A DNA stretch of 64,000 nucleotides from assembly GCA_024741835.1 (NCBI GenBank), contig JAENRP010000069.1, positions 3,864-67,863 on the forward strand. The letters run 5' to 3'. A model generated the notes under the pieces. It made no database searches. It saw only the letters and a program-made list of their open reading frames with translations, and had not been told where the DNA came from. The first letter of the stretch is position 1, and every line of letters begins with the position of its first letter. The stretch is from Diplocarpon mali. Its lineage: Eukaryota; Ascomycota; Leotiomycetes; Helotiales; Drepanopezizaceae. Of this stretch, positions 51,352-61,326 are shown one piece after another. A program made the position numbers and the translations under genes.

Positions 51352-52531
51352 AAAATTAGTACTAAGGGAGGTTTCTTCTTAAGTAGGCTTAGGAGGGGGA
51401 ATATCTCTAGGACTAGGGTTAGCAGTAAGGCCTAGTGAACTAGTGGCAATAAGGCCTATAGAACTAATAGCAGTAAGGCCTAGTAGTAGAGGTACGGTTA
51501 ACCTTTCACTTCTCTTAAGTGGTATAAGATTAGAGGTCATAAGTACTAATTCTCTTTATATTATCTAGTTTAATTTAAAGGGACCTAATGCTAAATAGTA
51601 ACCTATTTAAAAGGAGGAAGATTAGTATAGGTAGAGCTATATATATTCTTAAAGCCTTTTAGTAGAGTATATATTAAGGTATTATAGGTTTATAGATCTT
51701 AAGAAAGAAGGTTTTACTTTAGGATTATATCTCTTTACTAATTAGGAGTTGTAATAAGGTTGCCTAAAGGTATAGTGCAAATCTAAGGAAGTAGGGTCCA
51801 GGGATCTAAAGCTTATTACTTTACTAAAGTTGACCTAGTCTCTAATAGTATAGTATTACCTACTAAGGCTGACTAAGTCTTTATATATATATATAGGTAT
51901 AGGTCTCTTAGTTTTGTACCTAAGTATTCGAAGGAAGGAGTAAGGAGCTTCGAAGAGTATAAGGAAGAGTCGATAAGTATAGGTCGATAGGGAGTATAAA
52001 GAAGGTCGACGACTTATTTATAAGGAGGTGTCTTTAAGGAGTCGAGTTGTATTCGAGGGTTTCGAAGGAAGGAGTAAGGAGCTTTAAAGAGTATAAGGAG
52101 AGTTATCGATAAGTATATTATCGATAAGTATAAGGTCGATGAAAAAGAGTAGTATAGAGTTATTTATAAGGGAGGGAGAAAGTTAAGAAGAGAAAAGCTA
52201 TTATACTACTTTAGGCAGCAGCCTATGCTAGCGAAGCGAGGGTATAGTAAATAAAATTTTTTTCGAATTGAAATTAAAGGTGAATCTCTATTTGCTAAAT
52301 AAAGGAGGTAAGGGGTCGAAAAAACGAGCTAATTTTATATTCGAAGGTCGTTTTTCAACTTTCTTTAAAAACTAGATTAGTAAGATCTAGGCACTACGTA
52401 TAAGTTGCTTAGGGCAGTTTATAATAAAAGTCAAGATCGAGAGATTAAGTTGCTTAAGGCAGTTTGAAATAATGATTCTAAAGGTAGTAGATATTAAGCT
52501 TCTTAGCAAAGGTTGAGTTGATCTTTTCTTA

Positions 52532-52783
52532 TATTATAACTAGCTCTAGAGCGTATAGTAGGGCGAGAATCGAACGCTAACTATATTACCTTAAGAGGTA
52601 TGCTATATAATTAAGAAGAAAAGATAAAGAAGAAGAGAGAGTCTCTAGTAGAGCTCCTTTAGAATAAGTATAGGTGCTTTACTAGCGTGTACGTGATCTA
52701 GCCACCTTGCTACCTTAGCGTGCACCTGACTTCGATACGTGATATAACCGTTCACGTGATATGCACGTGATGCGGCCGTAATA
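52532..52783 (-). repeat. A3 LTR (right, 5' LTR)
   Basis: 252 bp, starts TATTATAACTAG and ends GCCGTAATA, followed by target duplication ACTAC. Confidence 0.9.
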
Positions 52784-52899
52784 ACTACCTTCACTTTGCT
52801 TTTATAAATTAATCAACTTGCTCTTCTGACCTACTGCCCTACTGCTATATATTATATTATCAAACTGAACTACTTGGCCAACTATTACTATAAGTAAAC

Positions 52900-54120
52900 T
52901 AATAAATAACCCCCTTCCCTCTAATGATAAGACTATTACGCCTGCTATTGCGCTTATCGACTCCCTTAATATATAAGACGACTCTATAATTGGTATTAAT
53001 AATGTAATAGCATTTCTGATAAAGGTAAACCTTATATAAGCTGCCCTCGCCTAACGAGTAATAGATAACCAACTTGCTACGCTTATTAGAATAAAGTAAG
53101 TAGATTTCTAATTGCTATCTGCAAGTAATATAAATAGCAACTCTAACGACTCTAACAATAATGAAGACATTGAGCCTACTGCTTTACTATTGCTAATACT
53201 ACTCTTAGTAGATGATAAAATAAACGAACCTACCGCCTCGCCGACGCCGACCCTGACCCCCTTTCTATTTAGAAATAGCGCTACCCTTAGTAAAAAGGTC
53301 CCTCTTAACTGGCTTTATAATAAGTTAAAGAATAAGAATGATAAAGATAACCGACTTACGCTTATTAAGATAAAGAGGGATAGTACGCTAATAAAGAGGA
53401 AAGATGGCGCGATAATTAGAAAGTTACAACCTAGTAAGTTAAGACTCTTAAGGAACAACTTTTAAAGATAGCTATACTAAAATATCTTTAACTAAGGCGA
53501 GATATAGGTTAACCTAAGGCCTGCTAGATTCAAAGCCTTTAAATAGCGCATCTGGAAGATAGTTGTAAAAGCTGCGTAAAGCAAGGAACGCTTACTTGCT
53601 AATATTAATAAAGTGGTTACGAAGATCGAGGCCAAAGGAGGAACCTTTATATAAGGTAGATATATAGTCTTTGTTATACTATTTAAGGCAGTCGAGTTCA
53701 ATCGCCTCTATAACGATCTCGACGAATAATCTCGCGAATTGAAGACCTTATAAGCTAAAGCAGAGGAGAACGCGCTAAAGCTTAAGATATTATAAGACGA
53801 GAACGATAAGCTATAATAGTAAGTCGCCACTTGTACTATTATATAGAAAAGGAAGGCCACCTCTACTACTATTAGCACCTCTATTAAACGGCAGAAGTCA
53901 AACCAGATGGATTGGCCGAAATAGATATGCGAAAACTAACAATAATGATACGATCTTAAGGATCTATGCGATAGAAAGCTCATTAGCGCATTCGATAACT
54001 TAGATAAGCTGGTCGAGACTGCTATTAAGACTATCTATATTAAAAGGGATCTGATAAACGAAAAGATGAAGAGCTTTATTAATAGAGCTGAAAATAGAAT
54101 TATATACGACTTTATCTAAG
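52900..54120 (+). pseudogene. Extra 3' ORF (ORF3-like) of element B
   Basis: Sense frame downstream of pol and upstream of the 3' LTR. The cleanest part is 53112-53465: a Ser/Asn-rich start, then KVPLNWLYNKLKNK and a Lys/Arg-rich end. Beyond it the same sense reading, ignoring RIP-type stops, gives a likely coiled coil (AVEFNRLYNDLDE, AEENALKLKIL, DENDKL near 53690-53815) and a basic segment (SIKRQKSNQMDWPK near 53885-53925). It is neither Gag nor Pol. I do not recognise the family. A DNA- or protein-binding accessory product is an inference only. Confidence 0.5.
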
Positions 54121-54166
54121 AATAGGTTAAGATAAGGGCACCTCGCTTCTTAAGAGGGGGAGGTGA

Positions 54167-54472
54167 TATTATAATATAGTTATATTATAGTCGCAATAGA
54201 ACTATTAGAGCAGGTGCAATAAAGATAGTAGTACAAATAGAGGCAAAATAGACTAGTGCAATAGATACGCCGCACCTTTACTATACCTTTCCTTTAGTAG
54301 ATAGAATATGACTTATTAGTAGAAATCGACTTCTAGGAGTCGTAGGCTAAGGAGAGCATATTAAAAGGAAAGCTTCCTACTTTATATATACTCTTTAGCT
54401 TTGAATTCTATACGATTTGGCAGCCTTGATCTTAGTGACTTTATCGACTTGTGCCTTGCTTCCGCTGTCACA
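54167..54472 (+). repeat. Element B 3' LTR
   Basis: 306 bp, starts TATTATAATATAG, ends CTGTCACA, followed by target duplication ACCCT. Confidence 0.9.
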
Positions 54473-54963
54473 ACCCTTAGAAGTAGATAAGGCTTAAGAC
54501 CGACGCCTCCGATAGTATAGTCGCTAGCGTACTCTCCTAACTTTAAGAAGACAAGAACTACTACCTAATTAGGTACTTCTTAAAGACTATAAATAACGCT
54601 AAGCTGAATTACCCTATTTATAATAAGAAGCTCCTAGCGATTTTTAAATCGTTCTACTAATATAAGGCAGAGCTACTCAAGGCCTAGAAAATAGTATATA
54701 TATATATAGATCATAAAGCCCTTAAGTACTTTATAATAACTAAGGACTTAATAGCCTAGCAGGCTCGCTAGGCGGAGTTCTTCGCTAACTTTAACTTCCT
54801 TATTATATACCAAATAGGTATAATAAATACGCTAGCTAATACACTCTTACATCAAGACCAGGAGCTGACCCCTCTTAAGGCCAGGAAATGAGCTTTACGC
54901 TACTAGCAGCTCTTACTTAATAACAAGCTCTTTATAGAAGTACTCACTACTAAAGGCGATTCT

Positions 54964-55031
54964 ACTCCTGGGCCCGGCCTATAAGTGACTTTAGCGCAAA
55001 TCAATTCCACTCTTAGGCCTGGCCTATAAGT
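54964..55031 (+). repeat. 23-bp palindromic module, two tandem copies, A2 site 3 (RNase H-integrase linker)
   Basis: Copies at 54964-54986 and 55009-55031, 45 bp apart. A1 and A3 have one copy at this site. Confidence 0.86.
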
Positions 55032-56688
55032 AACAATTATGCCTATTGCACTAATAGAGGCACCTGCCGACTTAACGTCTAGGGTCGAGTATAATATAAC
55101 GAACTATAATATTATCGATAAGGTCATTTAAGCTAATAAGACCTCCCTTAAGCTATAGAAGTTCTGAGACAAGGCGTAGAGCCATAGCTTCGACTACAAA
55201 CTTAGCTAAGGCAAACTCTTCTTCTAAGGTAGACTTATTATACTATCCTAACCTCTTAAACTGCAGATAGCCCTAATTCGTTATATGCATAAGCAACCCT
55301 GCGTTGTATACGCAGGAATTGGAAAGACCAGACTTCTAATAAGAAGAAAATACTACTAGAAAAGCCTTAGCAGTAATATTAGTACTTACCTTTAGAACTG
55401 TTATTATTTAAGAATAAAAGCTTATTATAATAAGACCCCCGGTTTCTTATAACCCTTGCCAATTTTTAAATAAGCTTACTAATACTTAATAATAGATTTT
55501 ATAAAGCTTTCGCTTAATAAACTCAGTTATAATTTTACCTTTATAATTATCGATAAGTTATTAAAGAAGGCAGTTTCAATCCTATACTATAATTCGGTTA
55601 ATGCAAAAGGCCTTATAGAATTCTTTTTAATTTATTAGATATGCCATTTTAGTATACTTGACTTAATTCTATTAGATAGAGGCGCTTAATTCGTCTCTTC
55701 CTTTTAAAAAGAGCTATATTAAATACTAAGTATAAAGGTTAAGCTAACTATAGCCTATAACCCTAATATCGATAGCTAAACTAAGATTATAAATTAGTAC
55801 TTAAAATAACGCCTTAAACTGTTTTACTTATACTATTAAGACAATTAGAGTCGTCTTTTGCCTTTGATAGATATTGCCTAATTAACCTTGCTTTACAAAT
55901 CGCTAGGGCAAATTTCCCCTTTCTAAGTGCTAAACGGCTATAAAGCTTGCTCCTCTTGGAATTCAATTAACTTAGAGCCTTTATAAATAGCAACTAAGAG
56001 ATTAAATTATAAAATAGCGCTTTGCATAGCTACTAGAGCTTAAAAAGTAATCTAATTCGCTTAATTATCTTTATAAGTATAATAAACTAAAATGAAACAG
56101 CTTATAGATCTCTACCGCTAGCCAGTTGATTAGACTATAAGAGATAATATATTAATTAGTACTAAAAATTAGAAACTAGACTGGCTAAGCCGAAAGCTCT
56201 TTAATAAGTAGTATAGCCTAGTAAAAGTATTAGAAAAGCTAAGAGAAAGCTAGAAGTTATAATTGCCTGATTTACTCTATTCGATCTACCTTATATTCTA
56301 CTCCTACTTATTGCGGAAATATATTCCTAACCCTCTACTAAGCTAAGCTTAAGAACCTCTTACCCTAATTAAAGTACTGCTAGAATAGGAGGAGTAGGAG
56401 ATAGAAGAAATAATTAGATCTTATATTCGAGCTAAGAAGCTCGAATATTAGATTAAGTGGAAAGGAGCTGACGAAGACCTTAAATGGTACTTATGCTCTA
56501 ATGCTATAATAGTGCCATATGCTATTCGAGATTTCTATTTAAAAAACCCTTAAGCTAAAGGGCTACTAAGGGCGCTATTAAGCTGGCTTAGGTTATATAA
56601 TAATAGAGTTAACGATTATAGGGACTTAGAGGATAATACGCTTATAGATACAATTGCGCAGGCGCAGTTTTTCAAAGGGGGGAGGTAG

Positions 56689-56943
56689 TATTATATCCAC
56701 ATTATATATATAGCATTATTATATATTAAAGTTAGGTGCGCGAAGTCAGGTGTACGCTAAGGTAGCAAGGTGGCTGGATTATGTGCACGCTAGTGAAGCA
56801 CCTGTACTTATTCTGGAGGAGCTCTACTAGAGACTCTCTCTTCTTTATCTTTTCTTTTCTATTATATAGCATACCTCTTGAGGTAATACAGTCAGCGTTA
56901 CTTTATTCTCGCCCCACTGTACGCTCGAGAGCCAGTCGTAATA
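56689..56943 (+). repeat. A2 3' LTR
   Basis: 255 bp, starts TATTATATCC, ends CGTAATA. Polypurine tract GGGGGGAGGTAG precedes it. Copia gag resumes immediately after. Confidence 0.88.
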
Positions 56944-57191
56944 ATAAGCAACTAGAGCCATATTATAAGGCAGAAGATTGCTTTGCAATTAATAAATCGA
57001 AAAGAGAGGCCTAAGAGAAGGATTTAAGGAAGAAGTATATATTCTATTACCTTAAAGGCAAGGATGACAAATCCTTGCTATTATTACCAAAAGGTAAGAA
57101 GCCTTTTAAGAAGATTCAAAAGGAAGACGAAGATTCAGATAATAACCTCTTTAGGCATACTATATTATTACTAACCTTAGGGCCAATTCTC

Positions 57192-57262
57192 ACTCGCGAG
57201 CTAGGCCTAGGAGTCAATTTATCCCTAAGGCCAATTTCCACTCGCAGGCCGGGCCTAGGAGT
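57192..57262 (-). repeat. 23-bp palindromic module, two copies in inverted orientation, copia gag-PR linker
   Basis: Copies at 57192-57214 and 57240-57262 (48 bp apart) begin ACTCGC and end CTAGGAGT, the reverse of the orientation at 58677. Both lie inside an open frame (57075-57308) and encode TRELGLGV and TRRPGLGV. Confidence 0.9.
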
Positions 57263-58676
57263 TAGTTCTTTTACCTCCTACTTCTTATCAAAATTGAGGA
57301 ATCGTTAGCTATATAATATAAGTGCTAGTGAGCATATCTCTAATAATCTCTCTAAGTTTACCTCCTATATTACTTAAGACAATCTACCCTCCTTAAGTAT
57401 AGTTAATAGATCTATTTAACCTCTTAGCGTTAGCACTTGCAAAGTTAATGCACTTAAATCTAATAGAAAGGTATATATTCTTAAGTTAATTAATACTCTC
57501 TATATACCTCAATTACCTATCTACTTATACTTAGGTAGTAAACTTAATAAAATCAAAGGCTTCTATTAAAATAGCAAGCTATTCCTATCTAATAAGAAGG
57601 AAATTTGCACTATTAATAATAATATATATATTAATAAGGAATAGTCTTCTACTAACTCCTTTAGTTATATAAGTAGATATACTCTCCCAGCTGCTATTAA
57701 GAATAGACCTCTTGATATTAAGCTCTAGTACCATCGATTAGGCTACGCTAGCTTATAAACGGTCAGAAAGACCCAATCTGCTATTACTAATATATAGATT
57801 AAGGAAATAAAATCAAGGAAAACGCGAATTTGCGCTCCTTGCGAGAAGGGCAGACCTCTCTAATATATTAATAAACATTTAGCTTGCCCTCGACCTACAA
57901 AGGCACTTGATAAGCTATATATTAATATAGTTCATCTAAAGCTAACTAGCCTTAATAGCTATAAATACGCTTCTATCTTTACTTGCTTAATTATAATAGC
58001 TAAATAGGGATAGACCTATATAAATAAATCTAATGCCTTTAAAGCAAATAAAAAGATGATCAGCCTCTTATAAACTTAATATAATTGTATAATCAAGCGG
58101 TAAAGAACTAATAGAGGCAAAGAGTACTCTCTTATATAAATGCAAATACTTATAGAAAACCTTAGTATGATTTTAAAGGAATCTACTCTATATATGCCAA
58201 AATAAGATAGTAGATTAGAACGATTAATTCGTATATTAATAAAAAAGTTGCAAATAGCTATAATTAACCAAAATATCCCCTCCTTTCTCTAGCCTTACCT
58301 CCTTCTTTCGGTAATATATATTACTAATCTTACTACCTCTAATATCCTAAGTAGTAAGACTTTATATAAGGTCTTTTAGGATAATATTAAGCCTAATAAG
58401 CCTTATACTCCCTTAGTTAAGCATCTTTAAGTATTAGGCTATTGCGTCTATATGCTAATTAAGAAAGAAAAGCGAACTTAAAGTAATAAACTTGCTTTAA
58501 GAGCAAAGGTAGGTACTCTTATCGGATTTAATAGCAAAAGTATCTATTAGATCTATATACTATTGCAAATAGGTAATAAGATTATTTAATCATCTTACAT
58601 TTAATTTAATAAAGATAGCCTAATTATAGAGCTATACCTTAAGGAAAACTCCTCTTCTTAATTAAGAGGTGATTTC

Positions 58677-58744
58677 ACTCCTAGGCCGGGACCGCGAGTC
58701 AATTCTGACTCTAATGATTTCACTCCTAGGCCAGGACCGCGAGT
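58677..58744 (+). repeat. 23-bp palindromic module, two copies, copia IN-RT linker
   Basis: Copies at 58677-58699 and 58722-58744, exactly 45 bp apart, each preceded by GATTTC. Both encode TPRPGPRV in the frame of the surrounding polyprotein. Confidence 0.9.
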
Positions 58745-60699
58745 CGATCTAAGAGAAGCTGAGCTTCTAACTCTAAGAAAGAGAGGAAGACCTCTTGGTT
58801 TAAAGAATAAGGCTTACCCTTAGCCTTTTGAGAAGAGAGCTACTCGCTCTACTGCTCTTGGATTTAAAGCTAATAACTCTAATGATAAAGAAGCCTATTT
58901 AAGCGCCTTCTATATGGCCTTACTCGACTCCCCTTACCTAAATAACTTAAAAACAGTCGAATAAGCCCTTTCTTACGCTAATGCTAACAAATAGCGATCT
59001 GCAATTAACTTTAAGTACAATTCCCTTGCTTATAAGAATATATAGGTAGTAGTAAAACGCTTAAAACTCTCTAAAGATGATAAAGTACTTAGATCAAGAC
59101 TCGTCTTTAAAATAAAAAGAGACTAAAATAGGGAAATCTCCTAATAAAAGGTCAGATTCATTATATAAGGCTATATATAATAATAAAGTCGAAATTATAA
59201 CTAAACCTTTGCTAGCGTCTGCAAATCTGCCATTTAAAAGATTGCAATTGCGCTTGCAGCTCTTTATAACTTTAAGCTAAATCAATTCGATATTAAGATA
59301 GCTTTCCTTAATTCAAAAGCTAACTCTAATATTTATATCAAATTACCTCCTAAATATACTTAAGATAAGGTCGTTCTTTTACCTTAAGACTACTATCTTA
59401 AGCTTCTTAAGGCCTTATATAACTTAAAGCAATCTCTACAACTATAGTAAGAAAAGCTATAGTCCGAGCTATAAAAGCTCGATTTTCAACCTCTTAATAC
59501 TAACAATTATATATATATTAACCGCGCCTCTCAGATTCTTATTATTACCTATATCAACGACTTCCTTATAGTAGTAAAGAAGGGTAATATATATAATAAG
59601 TTTAAAAGAGATCTTCGCAACCTCTTTAAGATTATAAGTAGCGAACCGGCTAACTACTTCTTAAAAGTACATATAATTAAAGATTGATAAAATAGAACGA
59701 TCTCGCTTTATTAAAACGCCTATATTAATAAGGTTCTTAAACGTTTTTATATAACTAATTGCAAGAGCGTACTAATACCTTTTACTAATAGCTATAAAGT
59801 TCATATAGTTAAATTTAAAGGCTAAGCCACTCTATAAGAAGTAAAGCTATATTAAGAGATCTATAGTTCTCTATAGTACCTTGCGTACTATATATATTAA
59901 GATATACTATACTATTGCTCTATTCTTAGCAAATTCCTTACTAACCCTTTACTATAATATATAGTAGCTTTAAAACGAGTTTTATAATACTTATAGGAAA
60001 CGCGATTCTATTATACTACCTTTGGAAGTAAGATAATTGACCTAGAGCTTTAGAAATCGCATAGCTATTGCGATTCTAACTAGGCAAATGATAAAGGAAG
60101 TAAAGCCTCCTATTCTAAGGCTATCTTCTTCCTTAATAATAGCGTAATTACTGCCTCCTTTAAGCAATAAACTATCATCGCTCTCTTATCTATAGAGGTA
60201 GAGTATATCGCTATATGCAAATTCGCATAAGAGGCCTTTTAAATACGCTAGGTACTTAAGGAAATAGGCTATATTAGCAACGACGCTACTAAAGTCAATA
60301 TGATCTACGATAATTAAAAAGCCCTTTATCTTATTAAAAACCCCAAATATCATTAGAGAATAAAGCATATTTGTCGTGCATAATACCGCTCGGCCAAAAT
60401 GTGAATCCACACCTTAGGGCGCGTACTAGCATATTTAGCCTATTTTCTGCACAACAATATTAATATTAAGTTCTATTATATTTAGCAAGAGCTTTAGAAA
60501 GGCCATTTGGACCTTTAGTATACAAATACTAAAGACAATGCCGCCGATAGTCTTACTAAAAGCTTAAATAGCTCTAACTATACCACCTTTATCAAATTGT
60601 TAAATATAAAGGTTCTACACCTCGATTAAAAGGTGATTTTTTTTATACCTCTATTATAAGGTGATTTTTTTTTACACTTCTATTAAAGGGTGATTTTTT

Positions 60700-60722
60700 A
60701 CTCCTAGGCCGGGCCCGCGAGT
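60700..60722 (+). repeat. 23-bp palindromic module, copia 3' end
   Basis: The least mutated copy: ACTC, a GC-rich core with GGCCGGGCC, then GCGAGT. It lies downstream of the RNase H domain, after three AT-rich repeats of the type GGTGATTTTTT (60640-60700). Confidence 0.9.
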
Positions 60723-60900
60723 TGATTTTTAACTTACTAAAGGGTGGATTTCCTACTCTAAAGTAGAGCGCACTAGCAAACTCTACTCTATTTCCCATAT
60801 CTATAAGTTGATTTTTCATAAGAAACTGTAAATTATAACAAAAGTTATAATATTATATATATTGCTAGCGAGTACCTTTAAAGGTCTCCCCAAAGGGGTA

Positions 60901-61133
60901 TATTACAAGTATGCCTATCATATATTTATTATATGATCTATTATATAATATATCATATATATAATATATCATATGACTTGCTATATAACTTAATAGCAGC
61001 CCTTATTAAATAGCTCATAGTTAGAGAGCTCTTATGAATTAAGACACCCAACATCGTCGTTTGCACCTCATACTTCTTCGTGCCCTCTTCTAGTTTACTA
61101 TCAAGTTCACTATCAGAGAACCTCATTGCTACA
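60901..61133 (+). repeat. Copia 3' LTR
   Basis: 233 bp, starts TATTACAAG and ends GCTACA. A purine-rich CAAAGGGGTA precedes it as the polypurine tract. Confidence 0.85.
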
Positions 61134-61326
61134 AAAGGAATAGCTATATATTAAGGTATAGGTGAGACTCCTATCTAAAAAATTAGAAATCATGAATATA
61201 ACAGGCTAAAAAGTAAAGATATAAGGAGATTTTAGGCTAGTTTCTCCTTGAATGTAAATTCGACTATAGCTTTTCCCGCTTGTATCACATAGTTTATGGC
61301 TAATATAGAATATCACAAGGAAAAAA
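61134..61326 (+). repeat. Dispersed AT-rich repeat, copy 2 (truncated by the copia insertion)
   Basis: Begins exactly at the copia LTR edge and aligns with 12263-12462. The matching upstream half is not found on the other side of the copia element. Confidence 0.6.

Larger units (their letters stand above)
45653..52783 (-). mobile_element. Ty3/gypsy chromovirus A3 (complete, reverse orientation, RIP-inactivated)
   Basis: 7131 bp with 252-bp LTRs at 45653-45904 and 52532-52783 and target duplication ACTAC at 45648-45652 and 52784-52788. It is the reverse complement of family A: chromodomain and integrase at 46.0-47.2 kb, RNase H about 47.8-48.1 kb, reverse transcriptase 48.2-49.0 kb, protease about 49.8-50.2 kb, Gag about 50.3-51.5 kb. 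The polypurine tract complement, CTACCTCCTCC, is beside the left LTR. It is inserted between pol and the extra ORF of element B. It is the innermost member of the copia > A2 > B > A3 nest, hence the youngest of that chain. Confidence 0.9.
39240..54472 (+). mobile_element. Ty3/gypsy chromovirus B (degenerate, split by A3)
   Basis: Direct 306-bp LTRs (39240-39545 and 54167-54472) and a perfect target duplication ACCCT (39235-39239 and 54473-54477). Without A3 and one TSD it is about 8.1 kb. Gag is at about 39.7-41.4 kb with a CCHC knuckle near 41262-41310, protease (DCGANALGI, from DSGA, near 41545), reverse transcriptase about 42.4-43.1 kb, RNase H about 43.3-43.7 kb, integrase about 44.2-44.7 kb with TSDRGP near 44420, and a C-terminal chromodomain near 45130-45370. 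An extra sense ORF follows pol (about 52.9-54.1 kb). The polypurine tract GAGGGGGAGG is at 54154-54163. Stops replace Gln/Trp throughout. Inserted in the RNase H region of A2. Confidence 0.88.
35963..56943 (+). mobile_element. Ty3/gypsy chromovirus A2 (5'-truncated, split by element B)
   Basis: Family A copy made of 35963-39239 and 54478-56943, interrupted by element B with target duplication ACCCT. It begins inside gag at the equivalent of about 26560 in A1, so its 5' LTR is missing, replaced by the C LTR junction. Gag, protease (37419-37616 is a clean protease-end frame, MKFIKLLKPITPTSYNSLKG), reverse transcriptase and part of RNase H precede the split. The rest of RNase H, integrase and chromodomain follow it. 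The 3' LTR is at 56689-56943. It sits in the zinc-knuckle region of copia gag. Confidence 0.85.
56944..60660 (+). pseudogene. Copia gag end and pol (PR-IN-RT-RNase H), RIP-inactivated
   Basis: The plus-strand reading continues the copia polyprotein from the gag zinc knuckle to the end of RNase H near 60630. It carries integrase, reverse transcriptase and RNase H signatures named under the element. Gag-to-protease (57192-57262) and integrase-to-RT (58677-58744) linkers each carry two 23-bp modules. TAA/TAG codons interrupt it throughout. Confidence 0.82.
20448..61133 (+). mobile_element. Ty1/copia LTR retrotransposon (degenerate), outer frame of the AT-rich island
   Basis: The 5' LTR (20448-20694), primer site and start of gag lie on the left. 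The rest of gag and pol resume at 56944 after about 35 kb of nested insertions and end at the 3' LTR (60901-61133). The protein order is copia-like: gag zinc knuckle (AEDCFAIN near 56965-56990), integrase with HRLGY (near 57735) and CAPCEKGRP (near 57840), reverse transcriptase (FDIKIAFLN near 59290, LKALYNLKQS near 59410, YINDFLIV near 59550) and RNase H (EVEYIAICKFA near 60200, TKDNAADSLTKS near 60530). Numerous TAG/TAA codons sit where Gln or Trp are expected, the RIP pattern, so it is dead. No matching target-site duplication was found (GATAA left, AAAGG right), so left and right parts may derive from different copies. Confidence 0.82.

Noticed and set aside
60186..60410. Minus-strand 74-codon frame
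   Set aside because: Antisense to the copia RNase H domain.
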